Below, in pieces: positions 35,301 to 44,205 of a stretch of DNA of 56,404 nt. The stretch comes from Nitrospiria bacterium (GTDB lineage Bacteria; Nitrospirota; Nitrospiria; DASWJH01). The position numbers were made by a program, and so were the translations under genes. Below the pieces are notes generated by a model, which searched no databases, was not told the DNA's origin, and worked only from the letters and a program-made list of their open reading frames with translations. The stretch covers positions 1-56,404 of the forward strand of contig DASWJH010000076.1 in assembly GCA_036397255.1 (NCBI GenBank), given 5' to 3'. How positions within the stretch are numbered: position 1 is the stretch's first letter; each line of letters begins with the position of its first letter.

Positions 35301-36362
35301 ATGACCTCGATTTGGTTTCCAGCTATGGTGATGCTCCTGGTTCTCTTTTCGGGGTGTAGCACCAAATTTCCCAATATTAAATCACCGGATCCTGCCTCTT
35401 TTTCCTTTGTCGGGCTGGTCAAAAAGGAAAGTCCTTCCGTGGTCAATATTAATACCCTCAGAGAGACCCTCGATGGGGATTTCTTTCAGGAGTCCCCTTT
35501 CCAAGATCTCAAAGAAAATATTCCTCTACCACAGGAAAAACAAAGCCTGGGCTCCGGGTTTATCATTGATCCATCAGGGTTCATTTTAACCAATTATCAT
35601 GTAATTGAAGGGGCCGATCAGATTTGGGTCCGGCTTTTTAATGAGGAGGAGGTCGAGGCCCGTGTGGTGGGCCTGGATAAAACCACGGATGTGGCCCTGA
35701 TCAAAATTGATTATGGGATGGATCTTTCATCTGCACGTATGGGGGATTCCGATAAATTGGAGGTAGGGGAATGGGTCGTCGCCATTGGCAATCCCTTTGG
35801 GTTAGCCCAAACGGTGACTGTTGGGATTGTGAGCGCAAAAGGCCGGGTTTTGGGATCGGGCCCATATGATAATTTTATCCAAACGGACGCCTCCATAAAT
35901 CCGGGAAATAGTGGGGGTCCCCTTTTTAATAAACAGGGGGAAGTCATTGGCATCAACACAGCCATTAATACCTCCGGTTACGGAATCGGGTTTGCCATCC
36001 CCATTACCATGGTGACAAAAATCCTTTCTCATTTACAAACCAACGGGAAGGTCACCAGGGGTTGGTTGGGAATTGTCGTCCATGAGGTCGAGGTGGATCA
36101 TTTTCGGTCCATGGGGGCCAGGGACCCTAAGGGAGCCCTTGTGACGGATGTCATGGAGGAGGGGCCAGCCGACCGAGGGGGAATTCAAATCGGAGATATT
36201 ATACTGGAATTCGATGGTAAAACCATTTTCAAGGCGAATGAACTGCCACCCCTGGTAGCGGATACGCCGGCCCAGAAGGAAATTCAGATCAAAGTGTTGC
36301 GGGAGGGGGTGGAAAAAAAAATTAATCTACACGTTGGGAAAAAAGAAGGAGACCGTCCTTAA
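35301..36362 (+). CDS. DegP/DegS-like serine protease lipoprotein with PDZ domain
   Basis: A 353-aa S1C (HtrA-family) protease. The triad residues are visible: His100 in TNYHVIEG, Asp130 in TTDVALIKI and Ser204 in NPGNSGGPL. A single PDZ domain occupies about 245-345 (GWLGIVVHEV ... GDIILEFDGKTI). The N-terminus ends in a lipobox (FSGC, Cys19), so it is lipid-anchored rather than soluble. Role: periplasmic quality control or signalled proteolysis, as in DegS. It lies 36 bp after ccdA. No Shine-Dalgarno is seen, so the start is tentative. Confidence 0.9.
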   Translation: MTSIWFPAMVMLLVLFSGCSTKFPNIKSPDPASFSFVGLVKKESPSVVNINTLRETLDGDFFQESPFQDLKENIPLPQEKQSLGSGFIIDPSGFILTNYHVIEGADQIWVRLFNEEEVEARVVGLDKTTDVALIKIDYGMDLSSARMGDSDKLEVGEWVVAIGNPFGLAQTVTVGIVSAKGRVLGSGPYDNFIQTDASINPGNSGGPLFNKQGEVIGINTAINTSGYGIGFAIPITMVTKILSHLQTNGKVTRGWLGIVVHEVEVDHFRSMGARDPKGALVTDVMEEGPADRGGIQIGDIILEFDGKTIFKANELPPLVADTPAQKEIQIKVLREGVEKKINLHVGKKEGDRP

Positions 36363-36394
36363 ACCATTTCTCTTGAATAACGGTTCCAAGGGAT

Positions 36395-36724
36395 TTATTC
36401 TAATTTTAAGTCCTCAAATTGTTCTTCAAGACTATCGATAATGGACCTGGTTTTCTTGCAGAGGTTAATGTCTCGCATCTGCTGTTCCGCCTTCATTTGA
36501 AAGAGTTCATGCGATATGTTAATAGCGGCGAGAATGGCCAGTTTGGACGGTGTGGGAACTTTGGTGTTGGCCGCGACCATTTTCATCTTCTCATCTACAA
36601 AGTCCGCAAGGACTGACATATACTGATCATCGGCCTCCCCCTTGATCGCATAGGTCTGGCCATAGATTTTTACTTCCATTTGTCCATTGGTTTTTTCTTT
36701 TCCAACGTTCATGGCATCCCTCAT
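36395..36724 (-). CDS. zapA: cell division protein ZapA
   Basis: A 109-aa FtsZ-ring-associated protein. The N-terminal fold (VKIYGQTYAIKGEADDQYMSVLADFVDEKM) and C-terminal coiled coil (LAILAAINISHELFQMKAEQQ) are typical. It overlaps the upstream gene by four bases (ATGA at 36721-36724), so the two are translationally coupled. It helps to bundle FtsZ filaments at mid-cell. Convergent with the serine-protease gene. Confidence 0.92.
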   Translation of the reverse strand: MRDAMNVGKEKTNGQMEVKIYGQTYAIKGEADDQYMSVLADFVDEKMKMVAANTKVPTPSKLAILAAINISHELFQMKAEQQMRDINLCKKTRSIIDSLEEQFEDLKLE

Positions 36725-36942
36725 TTGATCAAGCTTAATTCTCCCAACAATCTTTCCACTTTTGAACGGACTTTTCTTCTTTCGTCATCCAGTTCTAGGA
36801 ATTCTTTTTCACGCCGAGAAAGTTTATGATCCAACTCTCTGACCTGGCCCAGCAGTTGAGCCCGTTCCTCTTTTAATTGTTTGACGACCTCAATAATTTT
36901 CTTAACCCTTCCCTCCAGGCACTCTAAATCGTCTTGAACCAT
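36721..36942 (-). CDS. small coiled-coil protein, ZapB-like
   Basis: A 73-aa, fully helical, charged heptad-repeat protein (EVVKQLKEERAQLLGQVREL). The reading frame extends to a GTG at 36984. The ATG at 36942 has AGGAG at a six-nt spacing, and the promoter at 36988-37015 would start transcription near 36981, downstream of that GTG. It is coupled by a four-base overlap to zapA, and its length and heptads match ZapB-like division factors. Similarity is by structure only, so the name is a suggestion. Confidence 0.75.
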   Translation of the reverse strand: MVQDDLECLEGRVKKIIEVVKQLKEERAQLLGQVRELDHKLSRREKEFLELDDERRKVRSKVERLLGELSLIK

Positions 36943-36987
36943 TCCATACTCCTGGGATGAGGTTGAAAGGTAGACTCGATCCACCTG

Positions 36988-37015
36988 ATTTTATTCCTGT
37001 TTTCAAAAATGTCAA
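36988..37015 (-). promoter_or_regulatory. promoter of the zapB-zapA unit
   Basis: On the minus strand TTGACA (37010-37015), 16-bp spacer, TAAAAT (36988-36993, 5 of 6). It supports the ATG at 36942 as the start of the first gene. Confidence 0.7.
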
Positions 37016-37057
37016 GAAATTTTCGGCCCAAGGCCCATTTTTTCTAGGATGGACTCT

Positions 37058-37558
37058 CTAACGGATCAAATAAACCATATGGGGCAACTCGGGAAGAACC
37101 AACCTAGCCATGGCTAATTGAACCGCATTCTCCGATCCCGGAAGCGAGAAAATCAATTTCCCTTGGAACACCCCGGCTGTGGCGCGGCTGAGCATGGCGG
37201 GGGATCCTATGGATTGAAAACTTAGAAAACGAAAAAGCTCCCCAAAACCGTCCAATTCTTTTTCTAAAATTTCCTGAACCACCTCAAAGGTTGAATCTTT
37301 TTTGGAAATGCCCGTTCCCCCTGTGATAATAACCCCTTCTGTTTCGGGGTCTTTCAGGATTTTGATAATGGTTTCTTTGATTGAAACGGGGTGATCTTTA
37401 ACGATGGCATATTGGGTGACTTTGTGCCCATTTTCCTTGAGCAATTTTTTAATTAAAGCCCCGCTGGCGTCCGTTTCCGTGTTCCGGGTATCACTGACAG
37501 TCATGACAGCGCAACTGATTTGTTTGGGAGCTTTATCTTTATGGTCTAAATGGGCCAT
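37058..37558 (-). CDS. moaB: molybdenum cofactor biosynthesis protein MoaB/MogA family
   Basis: A 166-aa molybdopterin-binding protein. MoaB/MogA adenylylates molybdopterin before metal insertion. Motifs: VMTVSDTRN (about 18-27), IITGGTGISKKDST (about 76-89) and LPGSENAVQLAM (about 139-150). It lies 3 bp after the stop of the ABC exporter gene (37562-39286), same strand, and probably shares its transcript. No other moa or moe gene is in this window. Confidence 0.92.
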   Translation of the reverse strand: MAHLDHKDKAPKQISCAVMTVSDTRNTETDASGALIKKLLKENGHKVTQYAIVKDHPVSIKETIIKILKDPETEGVIITGGTGISKKDSTFEVVQEILEKELDGFGELFRFLSFQSIGSPAMLSRATAGVFQGKLIFSLPGSENAVQLAMARLVLPELPHMVYLIR

Positions 37559-37561
37559 GGT

Positions 37562-39286
37562 TTAGATTTGGAATTGGGCTTCATACAGGAGAGAATAAAG
37601 GCCGTTTCCCAGTAATAATTGTTCGTGATTTCCTTGTTCAACCAATTTTCCCTGATCGATCACCAAAATTTTATCCACATATTTTAGGGTAGACAATCGA
37701 TGTGCAATAATCAGGGTGGTCCGATTCTGGGTCAGCGCAAAAAGGGCGTCTTGAATTTTGGACTCGGTTTCAGTGTCAATATTTGAGGTGGCTTCGTCAA
37801 AAATGATAATGGGTGGATCTTTAAGCAACGCTCGGGCAATGGCAATCCGTTGTTTTTGGCCGACTGAAAGTTTTACCCCTCTTTCACCAATCCATGTGGA
37901 ATAGCCCTCCGGAAGTTCTTGGATAAAATCGTGGGCGTGTGCCGCTTCCGCCGCTTCACGCACCTCTTTTTCAGATGCAGAAAGATGACCATACAGGATA
38001 TTTTCGAGTACGGTTCCGTTAAAAAGGAAGGGTTCCTGGGAAACCAGGGCCATTTGATCTCTGAGGTACCCTAACCGGAATTGACGAATATCCATCCCGT
38101 CAATGGCGATCCGCCCGCGATCAATATCATAAAAACGCATCAGCAATTTTATCAATGTGCTTTTGCCTCCTCCACTGGGCCCCACAAAAGCGAGTTTTTC
38201 CCCCGGTTGAGCTTCAAAATCAATGTTTTGTATAGTGGGGGTATCTATGCGATATTGAAATGAAACCCTGGTGAATTGAATGTGTCCTTGGGCCTTCATT
38301 TTTGGAGAAATAGCGTTGGGTGGGTCATTAATTTCCGGTTGTGAATCGATGATTTCAAAAACTCTTTCTCCCGCTGCTAACGCGTGTTGTAGCATATGAT
38401 TGATGGTATGGATTTGGTTTATTGGGGTATAAAAAAGAGTTAGATAGGTAAGGAAAGCCACCAACCCCCCCACTGTTAATTCCTGAGCAAGGACCTGGTG
38501 GGTCCCCACCCACAGAACCAGTAATGTCCCTAAAGATCCTAAAAGAATCATTCCGGGGGAGTAAAGGGACCACCATTTGGCCACCTCTAAATTACTCTGA
38601 CAATAGGATTGGTTTTTAGTATTGAACCGCTGAATTTCATAAGGGCCTCGGTGGAAACTCATGGTTTCACGGATTCCAGAAAGGCTATCCTGTAGGAGGG
38701 CATTGAGTTGAGCGGATTTTTCCCGGATGATTTGGTAGAGCTTGTGTATTCGTTTTGTAAAAAAGAAAGCTGAGACAACAAGAATGGGAATGGGCATTAA
38801 AGCAATTAAAGCCAATTTCCAGCTCATGAAAAATAGGGCGATGGTAATCCCGCACAGTGTGAGAAGGGCCATCACCAAGTTTTCAATGCCATCTATAAAA
38901 ACCCGTTCCACATTATTGACATCGTTGATGACGCGAGACATGATTTCTCCTGTGGACCGATTTTCAAAATAACGAAGGGAAAGACCTTGTAGACACCGAT
39001 AAACATGGTCCCTTAAATCAAAAATAACTTTTTGTTCCAGTGTATTATTGAGCCGGATCCGGATCATGGCACATAGGTTTTTAATTAAAAACGTTCCTAG
39101 GAGAGCCATCAAAATCCACGGAAGAAGTGATTGATTCTTCCCTTGGATGACATCATCAATGGTTATTTTTATAAGCCACGGGGGAAGGAGGTCCGCCAGG
39201 GTAACCCCCACAGCAAAGAGGAGGATCAAAGCTGCCAATGTCTTATACGGTTTGAGGTATTGTGTGACTCGGATAAGAGATTTCAA
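37562..39286 (-). CDS. ABC exporter, MsbA/lipid A or multidrug type
   Basis: A 574-aa half-transporter with six membrane helices (residues 1-310) and a C-terminal ATPase domain (about 335-574). Walker A is GPSGGGKST, signature LSVGQKQRIAIARAL (slightly changed from LSGGQ), Walker B IIIFDEAT. This fits MsbA-like lipid flippases or multidrug exporters. Substrate is not clear. It lies next to moaB and about 140 bp from the def gene. Confidence 0.85.
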   Translation of the reverse strand: MKSLIRVTQYLKPYKTLAALILLFAVGVTLADLLPPWLIKITIDDVIQGKNQSLLPWILMALLGTFLIKNLCAMIRIRLNNTLEQKVIFDLRDHVYRCLQGLSLRYFENRSTGEIMSRVINDVNNVERVFIDGIENLVMALLTLCGITIALFFMSWKLALIALMPIPILVVSAFFFTKRIHKLYQIIREKSAQLNALLQDSLSGIRETMSFHRGPYEIQRFNTKNQSYCQSNLEVAKWWSLYSPGMILLGSLGTLLVLWVGTHQVLAQELTVGGLVAFLTYLTLFYTPINQIHTINHMLQHALAAGERVFEIIDSQPEINDPPNAISPKMKAQGHIQFTRVSFQYRIDTPTIQNIDFEAQPGEKLAFVGPSGGGKSTLIKLLMRFYDIDRGRIAIDGMDIRQFRLGYLRDQMALVSQEPFLFNGTVLENILYGHLSASEKEVREAAEAAHAHDFIQELPEGYSTWIGERGVKLSVGQKQRIAIARALLKDPPIIIFDEATSNIDTETESKIQDALFALTQNRTTLIIAHRLSTLKYVDKILVIDQGKLVEQGNHEQLLLGNGLYSLLYEAQFQI

Positions 39287-39423
39287 CAGGGTATCCTAAT
39301 CATTATCTTTTGTAGGGTTTGAACCGCTTTCGTTTGGTCACACCTTTTTGAAACTGGGGACCCGATTATTTTTTTAATTTTTTGGGAAAATTTAAATGAT
39401 TGACACAACTAGACCGGAAGCAT

Positions 39424-39972
39424 TCAGGCAACCGGAATGGCTTCCTTCACCCAGAAGGTCTCAAATTCATTAAGATGTGTTAAGGTAGAAAAATCCCTCA
39501 TTCGATCAATGAAAACCGTCGCATGAAGGTGGTCAATTTCATGTTGAAGAACCCGGGCTAGAAAATCATGGGCTTCCAATTGAACCTCTTTTCCAATCCG
39601 GTCTAGGGCCTTGAGTTTGATGTGTTGAGAACGTGGGACCATCCCCCGCAGGTTATCCAGGCTTAGGCAGCCTTCCCATCCTTCTACCTTTTCTTCCGAC
39701 AGATAGGTAAATTCAGGATTAACTAGGACCATAAACGGAATGACATCCGCATCAGGATAGCGGTTATTTTCCTCAAAACCAAGTACTACAATTTGTTTGG
39801 AGCAGAAAACCTGAGGGGCCGCCAGACCCACGCCATCCTCAATTTTCATGGTTTCAATCATGTCATCAATCAATTTTTGTGTTTCTGGCTTTTCCAGTTC
39901 TTCTCGAGAGACCGGGTCCGCTTTCCTACGAAGAATGGGGTTGCCCAATTTTGCAATCTTTAAATTTGCCAT
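39424..39972 (-). CDS. def: peptide deformylase
   Basis: Removes the formyl group from nascent proteins. All three motifs are present: GVGLAAPQV, EGCLSL and HEIDHL; the Cys and two His are the metal ligands. Length 182 aa. The reading frame continues to a GTG at 39990, but the ATG at 39972 follows AAGGAG at nine nt. A promoter is at 40015-40044. It complements the initiator tRNA at 348-424. Confidence 0.97.
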   Translation of the reverse strand: MANLKIAKLGNPILRRKADPVSREELEKPETQKLIDDMIETMKIEDGVGLAAPQVFCSKQIVVLGFEENNRYPDADVIPFMVLVNPEFTYLSEEKVEGWEGCLSLDNLRGMVPRSQHIKLKALDRIGKEVQLEAHDFLARVLQHEIDHLHATVFIDRMRDFSTLTHLNEFETFWVKEAIPVA

Positions 39973-40014
39973 AATGAAATTCTCCTTCACCCCTGGTGGC
40001 CTGTATATCGTTCA

Positions 40015-40044
40015 TTTATAACATATAATTCTAGATGAGGGCAA
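40015..40044 (-). promoter_or_regulatory. def promoter
   Basis: On the minus strand TTGCCC (40039-40044), 18-bp spacer, TATAAA (40015-40020, 5 of 6). Leader of about 35 nt. The rest of the divergent region (40045-40267) is AT-rich and shows no gene. Confidence 0.6.
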
Positions 40045-40267
40045 GGGGTTCCTTCCAACAAAAATGCTATAACTCTTTGAATGAATTGTAGTCTTTGTTC
40101 TAAGGGTGGGATGGCTTAAATTTCCCCTCCTTTTAATTCCCTATTAAACCGTTAAACTTTTGAGTTTTTCTGTTCTTATTAAGAAATGAATTTATTTTTG
40201 TGGATAAAACCTTTTTGATTTGATGAATTATAAAAAAAAGATTTATTTTCAACTATTCGCTTTCTCA

Positions 40268-40296
40268 TTGACTGGGTTGGGATTCTTTGTTATTCT
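40268..40296 (+). promoter_or_regulatory. candidate promoter of the transketolase genes
   Basis: TTGACT (40268-40273), 17-bp spacer, TATTCT (40291-40296, 4 of 6). The expected leader to the start at 40362 is about 60 nt. Confidence 0.55.
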
Positions 40297-40361
40297 TTCA
40301 CCGTTTTTTTATAGAAGGTTCACCCCTTAAACAATAATTTTTAATTCACGGTGATTTTTCC

Positions 40362-41186
40362 ATGCAAGTTTCAGAGATTGGAGAACTCAAAAAGATAGCA
40401 CTCACCTTAAGGCAAGATATTGTGAAAATGACGACTGCCGCTGGATCCGGTCATCCCAGCACTTCACTCTCTGTCGTAGAAATTTTAACGGCACTATATT
40501 TTAACACGATGCGGCACGACCCCAAAAATCCCCTGTGGGATGATCGGGACCGTTTCGTTTTAAGTAAAGGGCATGGGGCGCCAGCCCTTTACTCTGCCAT
40601 GGCGCGTTCGGGGTATTTCCCGCTGGAACAATTAATGACCCTTCGCCAATTTAAAAGCCCTCTCCAAGGGCATCCTGAGAGACAACGCTTGCCCGGAATT
40701 GAGGCTTCATCGGGTTCATTGGGGCAAGGTCTTTCCATCGGCATTGGAATGGCTCTAGCCGCCCGTTTGGATGGGAAAGATTTCCATACCTATGTGGTTA
40801 TGGGTGATGGGGAAATGGATGAGGGCCAAATTTGGGAGGCTGCCATGTTTGCTTCTCATTACCAGTTAGATAATTTGACCGGGATCCTGGATCGAAATGG
40901 GCAACAACAGGATGGTTGGTCCAAGGATGTGATGAATACGGAACCCCTGGTGGATAAATGGGAGGCCTTTGGATGGAATGTTCTTGATATTGACGGACAT
41001 GATATTCAACAGGTCTTGAATGCCTTAGGGGAGGCTAAAAGAAAAAAAGGAAAACCCACCATTTTAATTGCAAGAACGGTGAAAGGGAAGGGGGTTTCTC
41101 TTCTTGAAAATAATACGAGCTTCCATGGGGTTCCTCTCAATCCAGAGCAGATGGAAAAGGCCCTTTTGGAGTTAACCCAGGTATGA
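40362..41186 (+). CDS. transketolase, N-terminal subunit (split form)
   Basis: First half of a split transketolase of the pentose phosphate and Calvin pathways. The thiamine pyrophosphate motif GDGEMDEGQIWEAAMFASHYQLDN (about 146-169) and the substrate site GSGHPSTSLS are present. Length 274 aa, as in other split enzymes; the C-terminal subunit follows with a four-base overlap. Together they make the active TPP-binding site. It depends on the thiamine pathway encoded at 5834-8582. Confidence 0.95.
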   Translation: MQVSEIGELKKIALTLRQDIVKMTTAAGSGHPSTSLSVVEILTALYFNTMRHDPKNPLWDDRDRFVLSKGHGAPALYSAMARSGYFPLEQLMTLRQFKSPLQGHPERQRLPGIEASSGSLGQGLSIGIGMALAARLDGKDFHTYVVMGDGEMDEGQIWEAAMFASHYQLDNLTGILDRNGQQQDGWSKDVMNTEPLVDKWEAFGWNVLDIDGHDIQQVLNALGEAKRKKGKPTILIARTVKGKGVSLLENNTSFHGVPLNPEQMEKALLELTQV

Positions 41187-42151
41187 AGACTTCTCGCGTT
41201 GAAAAAAAAATGGGGGCTGCGACCCGTGACGCTTATGGTCAAGCCCTTGTTGAGGTTGGAAGGAACAACCCCAACATTGTAGTTTTGGATGGGGACGTCT
41301 CAGGTTCGACCAAGAGTAAGGCATTTGCAAAAGAGTTTCCAAAACGGTTTTTTAATTTTGGAATTGCCGAGGCGAATATGGTTTCTGCCGCTGCGGGGTT
41401 GGCCAGTTGCGGAAAGATCCCCTTTGCATCCAGTTTTGCAGCTTTTTTGGTGAATAAAAGTTTTGAACAGCTTCGAATGTCGATTGCCAACCCCTGTTTA
41501 AATGTTAAACTTTGCGGATCTCATAGCGGAATTAGCTTGGGACCGGATGGTGCCTCTCAAATGGCCATAGAAGATATCTCCTTGATATGTTCTCTTCCAA
41601 AATTCGTGGTACTGGTTCCGGCAGATGAAGTGGCCGCAAAGGCGTTGGTCCATCAAGCGGCCACCTATGATGGACCGGTTTATATTCGAACCAGCCGGTC
41701 CAGTTCCCCTTTAATCTATTCCAGTGGAGAATCCTTTATAATTGGTCAAGCAAAGGTTCTTCGGGAGGGACGGGATGTGACCGTCATCGGTACGGGATTG
41801 CTAGTGTGGGAGGCCTTGGAGGTTGCCCAAATCTATGAGGCCAAGGGGATTCATATTCGTGTCATTGATGTCCATACGGTGAAGCCCATTGATGAGGAGG
41901 CCATTATTGCCGCTGCCAGGGAGACCGGGGCCATTGTCACCGCCGAAGAGCACCTGACGGTGGGTGGGTTGGGAAGCCGAGTGGCTGAAGTCGTGGTTCG
42001 AAACCATCCCGTGCCCATGGAGTTTATCGGCGTTCACGAAACCTATGCGGAATCAGGAAAACCTCATGAGCTCTTTGAACGGTATGGATTAACCTCCAAC
42101 CATATCAACCGGGCCATTGATCGGGTTTTAAAAAGAAAAAGCGGAAAATAA
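41183..42151 (+). CDS. transketolase, C-terminal subunit (split form)
   Basis: Second half of split transketolase: a pyrimidine-binding domain with GIAEANMVSAAAGLAS (about 56-71), GPDGASQMAIEDI (about 117-129), and the C-terminal domain with TAEEHLTVGGLGS. Length 322 aa. Starts inside the last four bases of the previous gene (ATGA), so the two subunits are made in a fixed ratio. A transketolase-like split is common in archaea and several deep-branching bacteria. Confidence 0.95.
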   Translation: MKTSRVEKKMGAATRDAYGQALVEVGRNNPNIVVLDGDVSGSTKSKAFAKEFPKRFFNFGIAEANMVSAAAGLASCGKIPFASSFAAFLVNKSFEQLRMSIANPCLNVKLCGSHSGISLGPDGASQMAIEDISLICSLPKFVVLVPADEVAAKALVHQAATYDGPVYIRTSRSSSPLIYSSGESFIIGQAKVLREGRDVTVIGTGLLVWEALEVAQIYEAKGIHIRVIDVHTVKPIDEEAIIAAARETGAIVTAEEHLTVGGLGSRVAEVVVRNHPVPMEFIGVHETYAESGKPHELFERYGLTSNHINRAIDRVLKRKSGK

Positions 42152-42173
42152 CCTTCCTTTTTATTTCTCGCCA

Positions 42174-43052
42174 TTATTTTACATAGATTAGTTCAACAAC
42201 GGAATCGGTAGGAACCATGTGCCGGGAGAGCCCCAGCTTTTTTGGAGGGATACCCAGGGCTAACCCAATAAGTTGAGGAAGGTGTAGGATGGGAATCCCC
42301 AGGGGGGTTTGTACGCATTTTGAAGCGCGGTCCTGGTAGATATCAAGGCTCATATGGCACAAAGGGCAGGGTGTCACCAATAATTGTGCGCCTTTTTCTT
42401 TAGCTTCTTTAAGATTTTTTCCTGCCATGGCCGTGGCGATTTCCTCCCGCTCAAGAATGACAGGGAATCCACAGCAACGGGTTCGTCCATCATATTCAAT
42501 GGGTTCACCCCCCAACGCAATAATCAGTTTCTCTAAAGAAACCGGGTTGGTGGGGTCATCATATCCCAGGGTGCCAGATGGCCGAAGTAAATAACAACCA
42601 TAAAAGGGGGCGATTCGAATATGGGTGAGAGGAGTCTTTACCTTCTTTTTCAAATTGTCTAAGCCGAATTCCTCAATCAAAGCCCATAGAAGGTGTTTGA
42701 CTTTTACATCCCCCTGGTAGGAGCCTTCCTCTTTTCCTAAACGAGAATTGACCCGGGTCATCAAAGCTTTATCTTGGCAAAGCTCCTTGTTTGCTTTTGC
42801 CATGACCCCTTGGCACGTACTGCAAATCGTTAAAAGGTTCAGGCCTAGTCGTTCCGCCTGGGCAAACGTGCGGGCGTTAATGGTTTGGGCCAGCTCTGGG
42901 TCTGCTTCACTAATCACCCCTGCACCGCAGCAGGCTGCATCGGTTAATTCGATTAGTTCGATTCCTAAGCATTCAGCGACTTCGGCCGTAGCCTGGTAGA
43001 GTTCGGGGCAGGCTCCCTTTGCCGCACACCCGGTATAATAAGCAAATTTCAC
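42174..43052 (-). CDS. HdrB-like / SdhE-like cysteine-rich (CCG-domain) subunit
   Basis: A 292-aa protein with two CCG motifs (CCGAGV near 42 and CCGFPV near 199) and matching C-x-x-C elements (CSTCQG and CPLCHM), the pattern of heterodisulfide reductase subunit B, which holds a non-cubane iron-sulfur cluster pair. In bacteria and archaea such proteins act as subunit E or C of unusual succinate or fumarate reductases. It starts with GTG overlapping the stop of the SdhB-like gene by four bases. No membrane helix, so attachment is peripheral. Confidence 0.88.
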   Translation of the reverse strand: MKFAYYTGCAAKGACPELYQATAEVAECLGIELIELTDAACCGAGVISEADPELAQTINARTFAQAERLGLNLLTICSTCQGVMAKANKELCQDKALMTRVNSRLGKEEGSYQGDVKVKHLLWALIEEFGLDNLKKKVKTPLTHIRIAPFYGCYLLRPSGTLGYDDPTNPVSLEKLIIALGGEPIEYDGRTRCCGFPVILEREEIATAMAGKNLKEAKEKGAQLLVTPCPLCHMSLDIYQDRASKCVQTPLGIPILHLPQLIGLALGIPPKKLGLSRHMVPTDSVVELIYVK

Positions 43053-44008
43053 TGTCTTTCCTCTCGCATTTTAAAAATTTCTTTAATTTTTAAAATGCCA
43101 CGGATCGGTTTTTTAAACGGAGAAGGGGATTTTCCCTTAAATAACATTTTGAATGCCAAAGGTACCACCTTGATCAATTGTACAGGTTTGTTGAATAGCA
43201 TTTTAAGCGGCATGAGGGTTTCATTTAATTTTCCCTCATGTCGAACGATGTTTGAAAAAACGGTAATATGTTTTGCGCCTAAATGATTACTCTTTCCCTT
43301 GGAAAGGGCCATTCGTCTCATTCGAATAATGGCCTCCATGGGCTGAACATCCTTTGGGCACACTTCCACACAGAAGTTGCACCTGACACAGTCCCAAATA
43401 CCATTGTCGTTCATTAAATGGTCCAGTCGCTCTTCCTTTTTCTCTTCGCGAGGATCAGCCATAAAACGATAAGCCTTTGCCAAAGCGGCCGGGCCTAGAA
43501 AGCCTTCGGATACCTCCAGAGATGTACAAGCGGAAACACACGCCCCGCACAGAATACAAGAATCCACATTGTGGAATTGATTCATTTCTTTTGGGAGGAT
43601 TGCCAGTTCCTTTTCCGGATAGGCAGTGCTGGAGGTGGAGGGATTTTCTAACCAGGGGGTAATGTCCCGGACTTTTTCCCAAAACGGTTGCATATCCACC
43701 GCCAGGTCTTTCAGTACGGGCATGTTTTTCATCGGTCCAACTTTCAAGGCATTGTACCGCTCCCATTCTTCATTAATTTGTGTTTTACATGCCAATTTTT
43801 CTTGCCCATTGATCACCATGGAGCAAGACCCACAAATGGCACTCCGGCAGGAGCAACGAAAAGTCAGGGTCCCATCGGTCTCTTGTTTAAGGCGGATCAG
43901 AGCGTCCAGAACCGTCATTCCCCGGTTAATATTGATTCTGTAGTCTTTAAAATAGGGATGTGTGTCGGCTTCGGGGTTAAATTTTTCAACTTCTAAAACG
44001 ATTCTCAA
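43049..44008 (-). CDS. SdhB/TfrB-like iron-sulfur subunit
   Basis: A 319-aa electron-transfer subunit. The N-terminal domain has a [2Fe-2S] site (Cys54, 59, 62 and 74, as in SCREGICGSC). Two further cluster motifs follow: CILCGACVSAC (Cys151, 154, 157, 161) and CVRCNFCVEVCP (Cys207, 210, 213, 217). Both have a full set of four cysteines, unlike the 3Fe-4S motif of classical SdhB. With the HdrB-like partner this fits a thiol:fumarate reductase or non-classical succinate dehydrogenase. The flavoprotein subunit (SdhA/TfrA) is not in this window. The start is TTG at 44008. Confidence 0.88.
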   Translation of the reverse strand: MRIVLEVEKFNPEADTHPYFKDYRININRGMTVLDALIRLKQETDGTLTFRCSCRSAICGSCSMVINGQEKLACKTQINEEWERYNALKVGPMKNMPVLKDLAVDMQPFWEKVRDITPWLENPSTSSTAYPEKELAILPKEMNQFHNVDSCILCGACVSACTSLEVSEGFLGPAALAKAYRFMADPREEKKEERLDHLMNDNGIWDCVRCNFCVEVCPKDVQPMEAIIRMRRMALSKGKSNHLGAKHITVFSNIVRHEGKLNETLMPLKMLFNKPVQLIKVVPLAFKMLFKGKSPSPFKKPIRGILKIKEIFKMREERQ

Positions 44009-44126
44009 AGGTTTGCCTTCATCCTGTTAGGACATTTTTGGTTTAAAAAAACTCTCTGGAGCCCCGAAGGCCTTCGTGATTTTGGGTTTTAGTTTCTCAT
44101 TCAGGGAAATAAAAAAGATTGTTTAA

Positions 44127-44155
44127 AATATAACCGATACGGTGGGTGGCGTCAA
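44127..44155 (-). promoter_or_regulatory. promoter of the sdhB-hdrB-like pair
   Basis: On the minus strand TTGACG (44150-44155), 17-bp spacer, TATATT (44127-44132, 5 of 6). Leader of about 115 nt. Confidence 0.7.
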
Positions 44156-44205
44156 TAAAGGGATGGTGGTAAAAAAGTCGCTCACCTCTTTGATATTGGG
44201 GGAAT

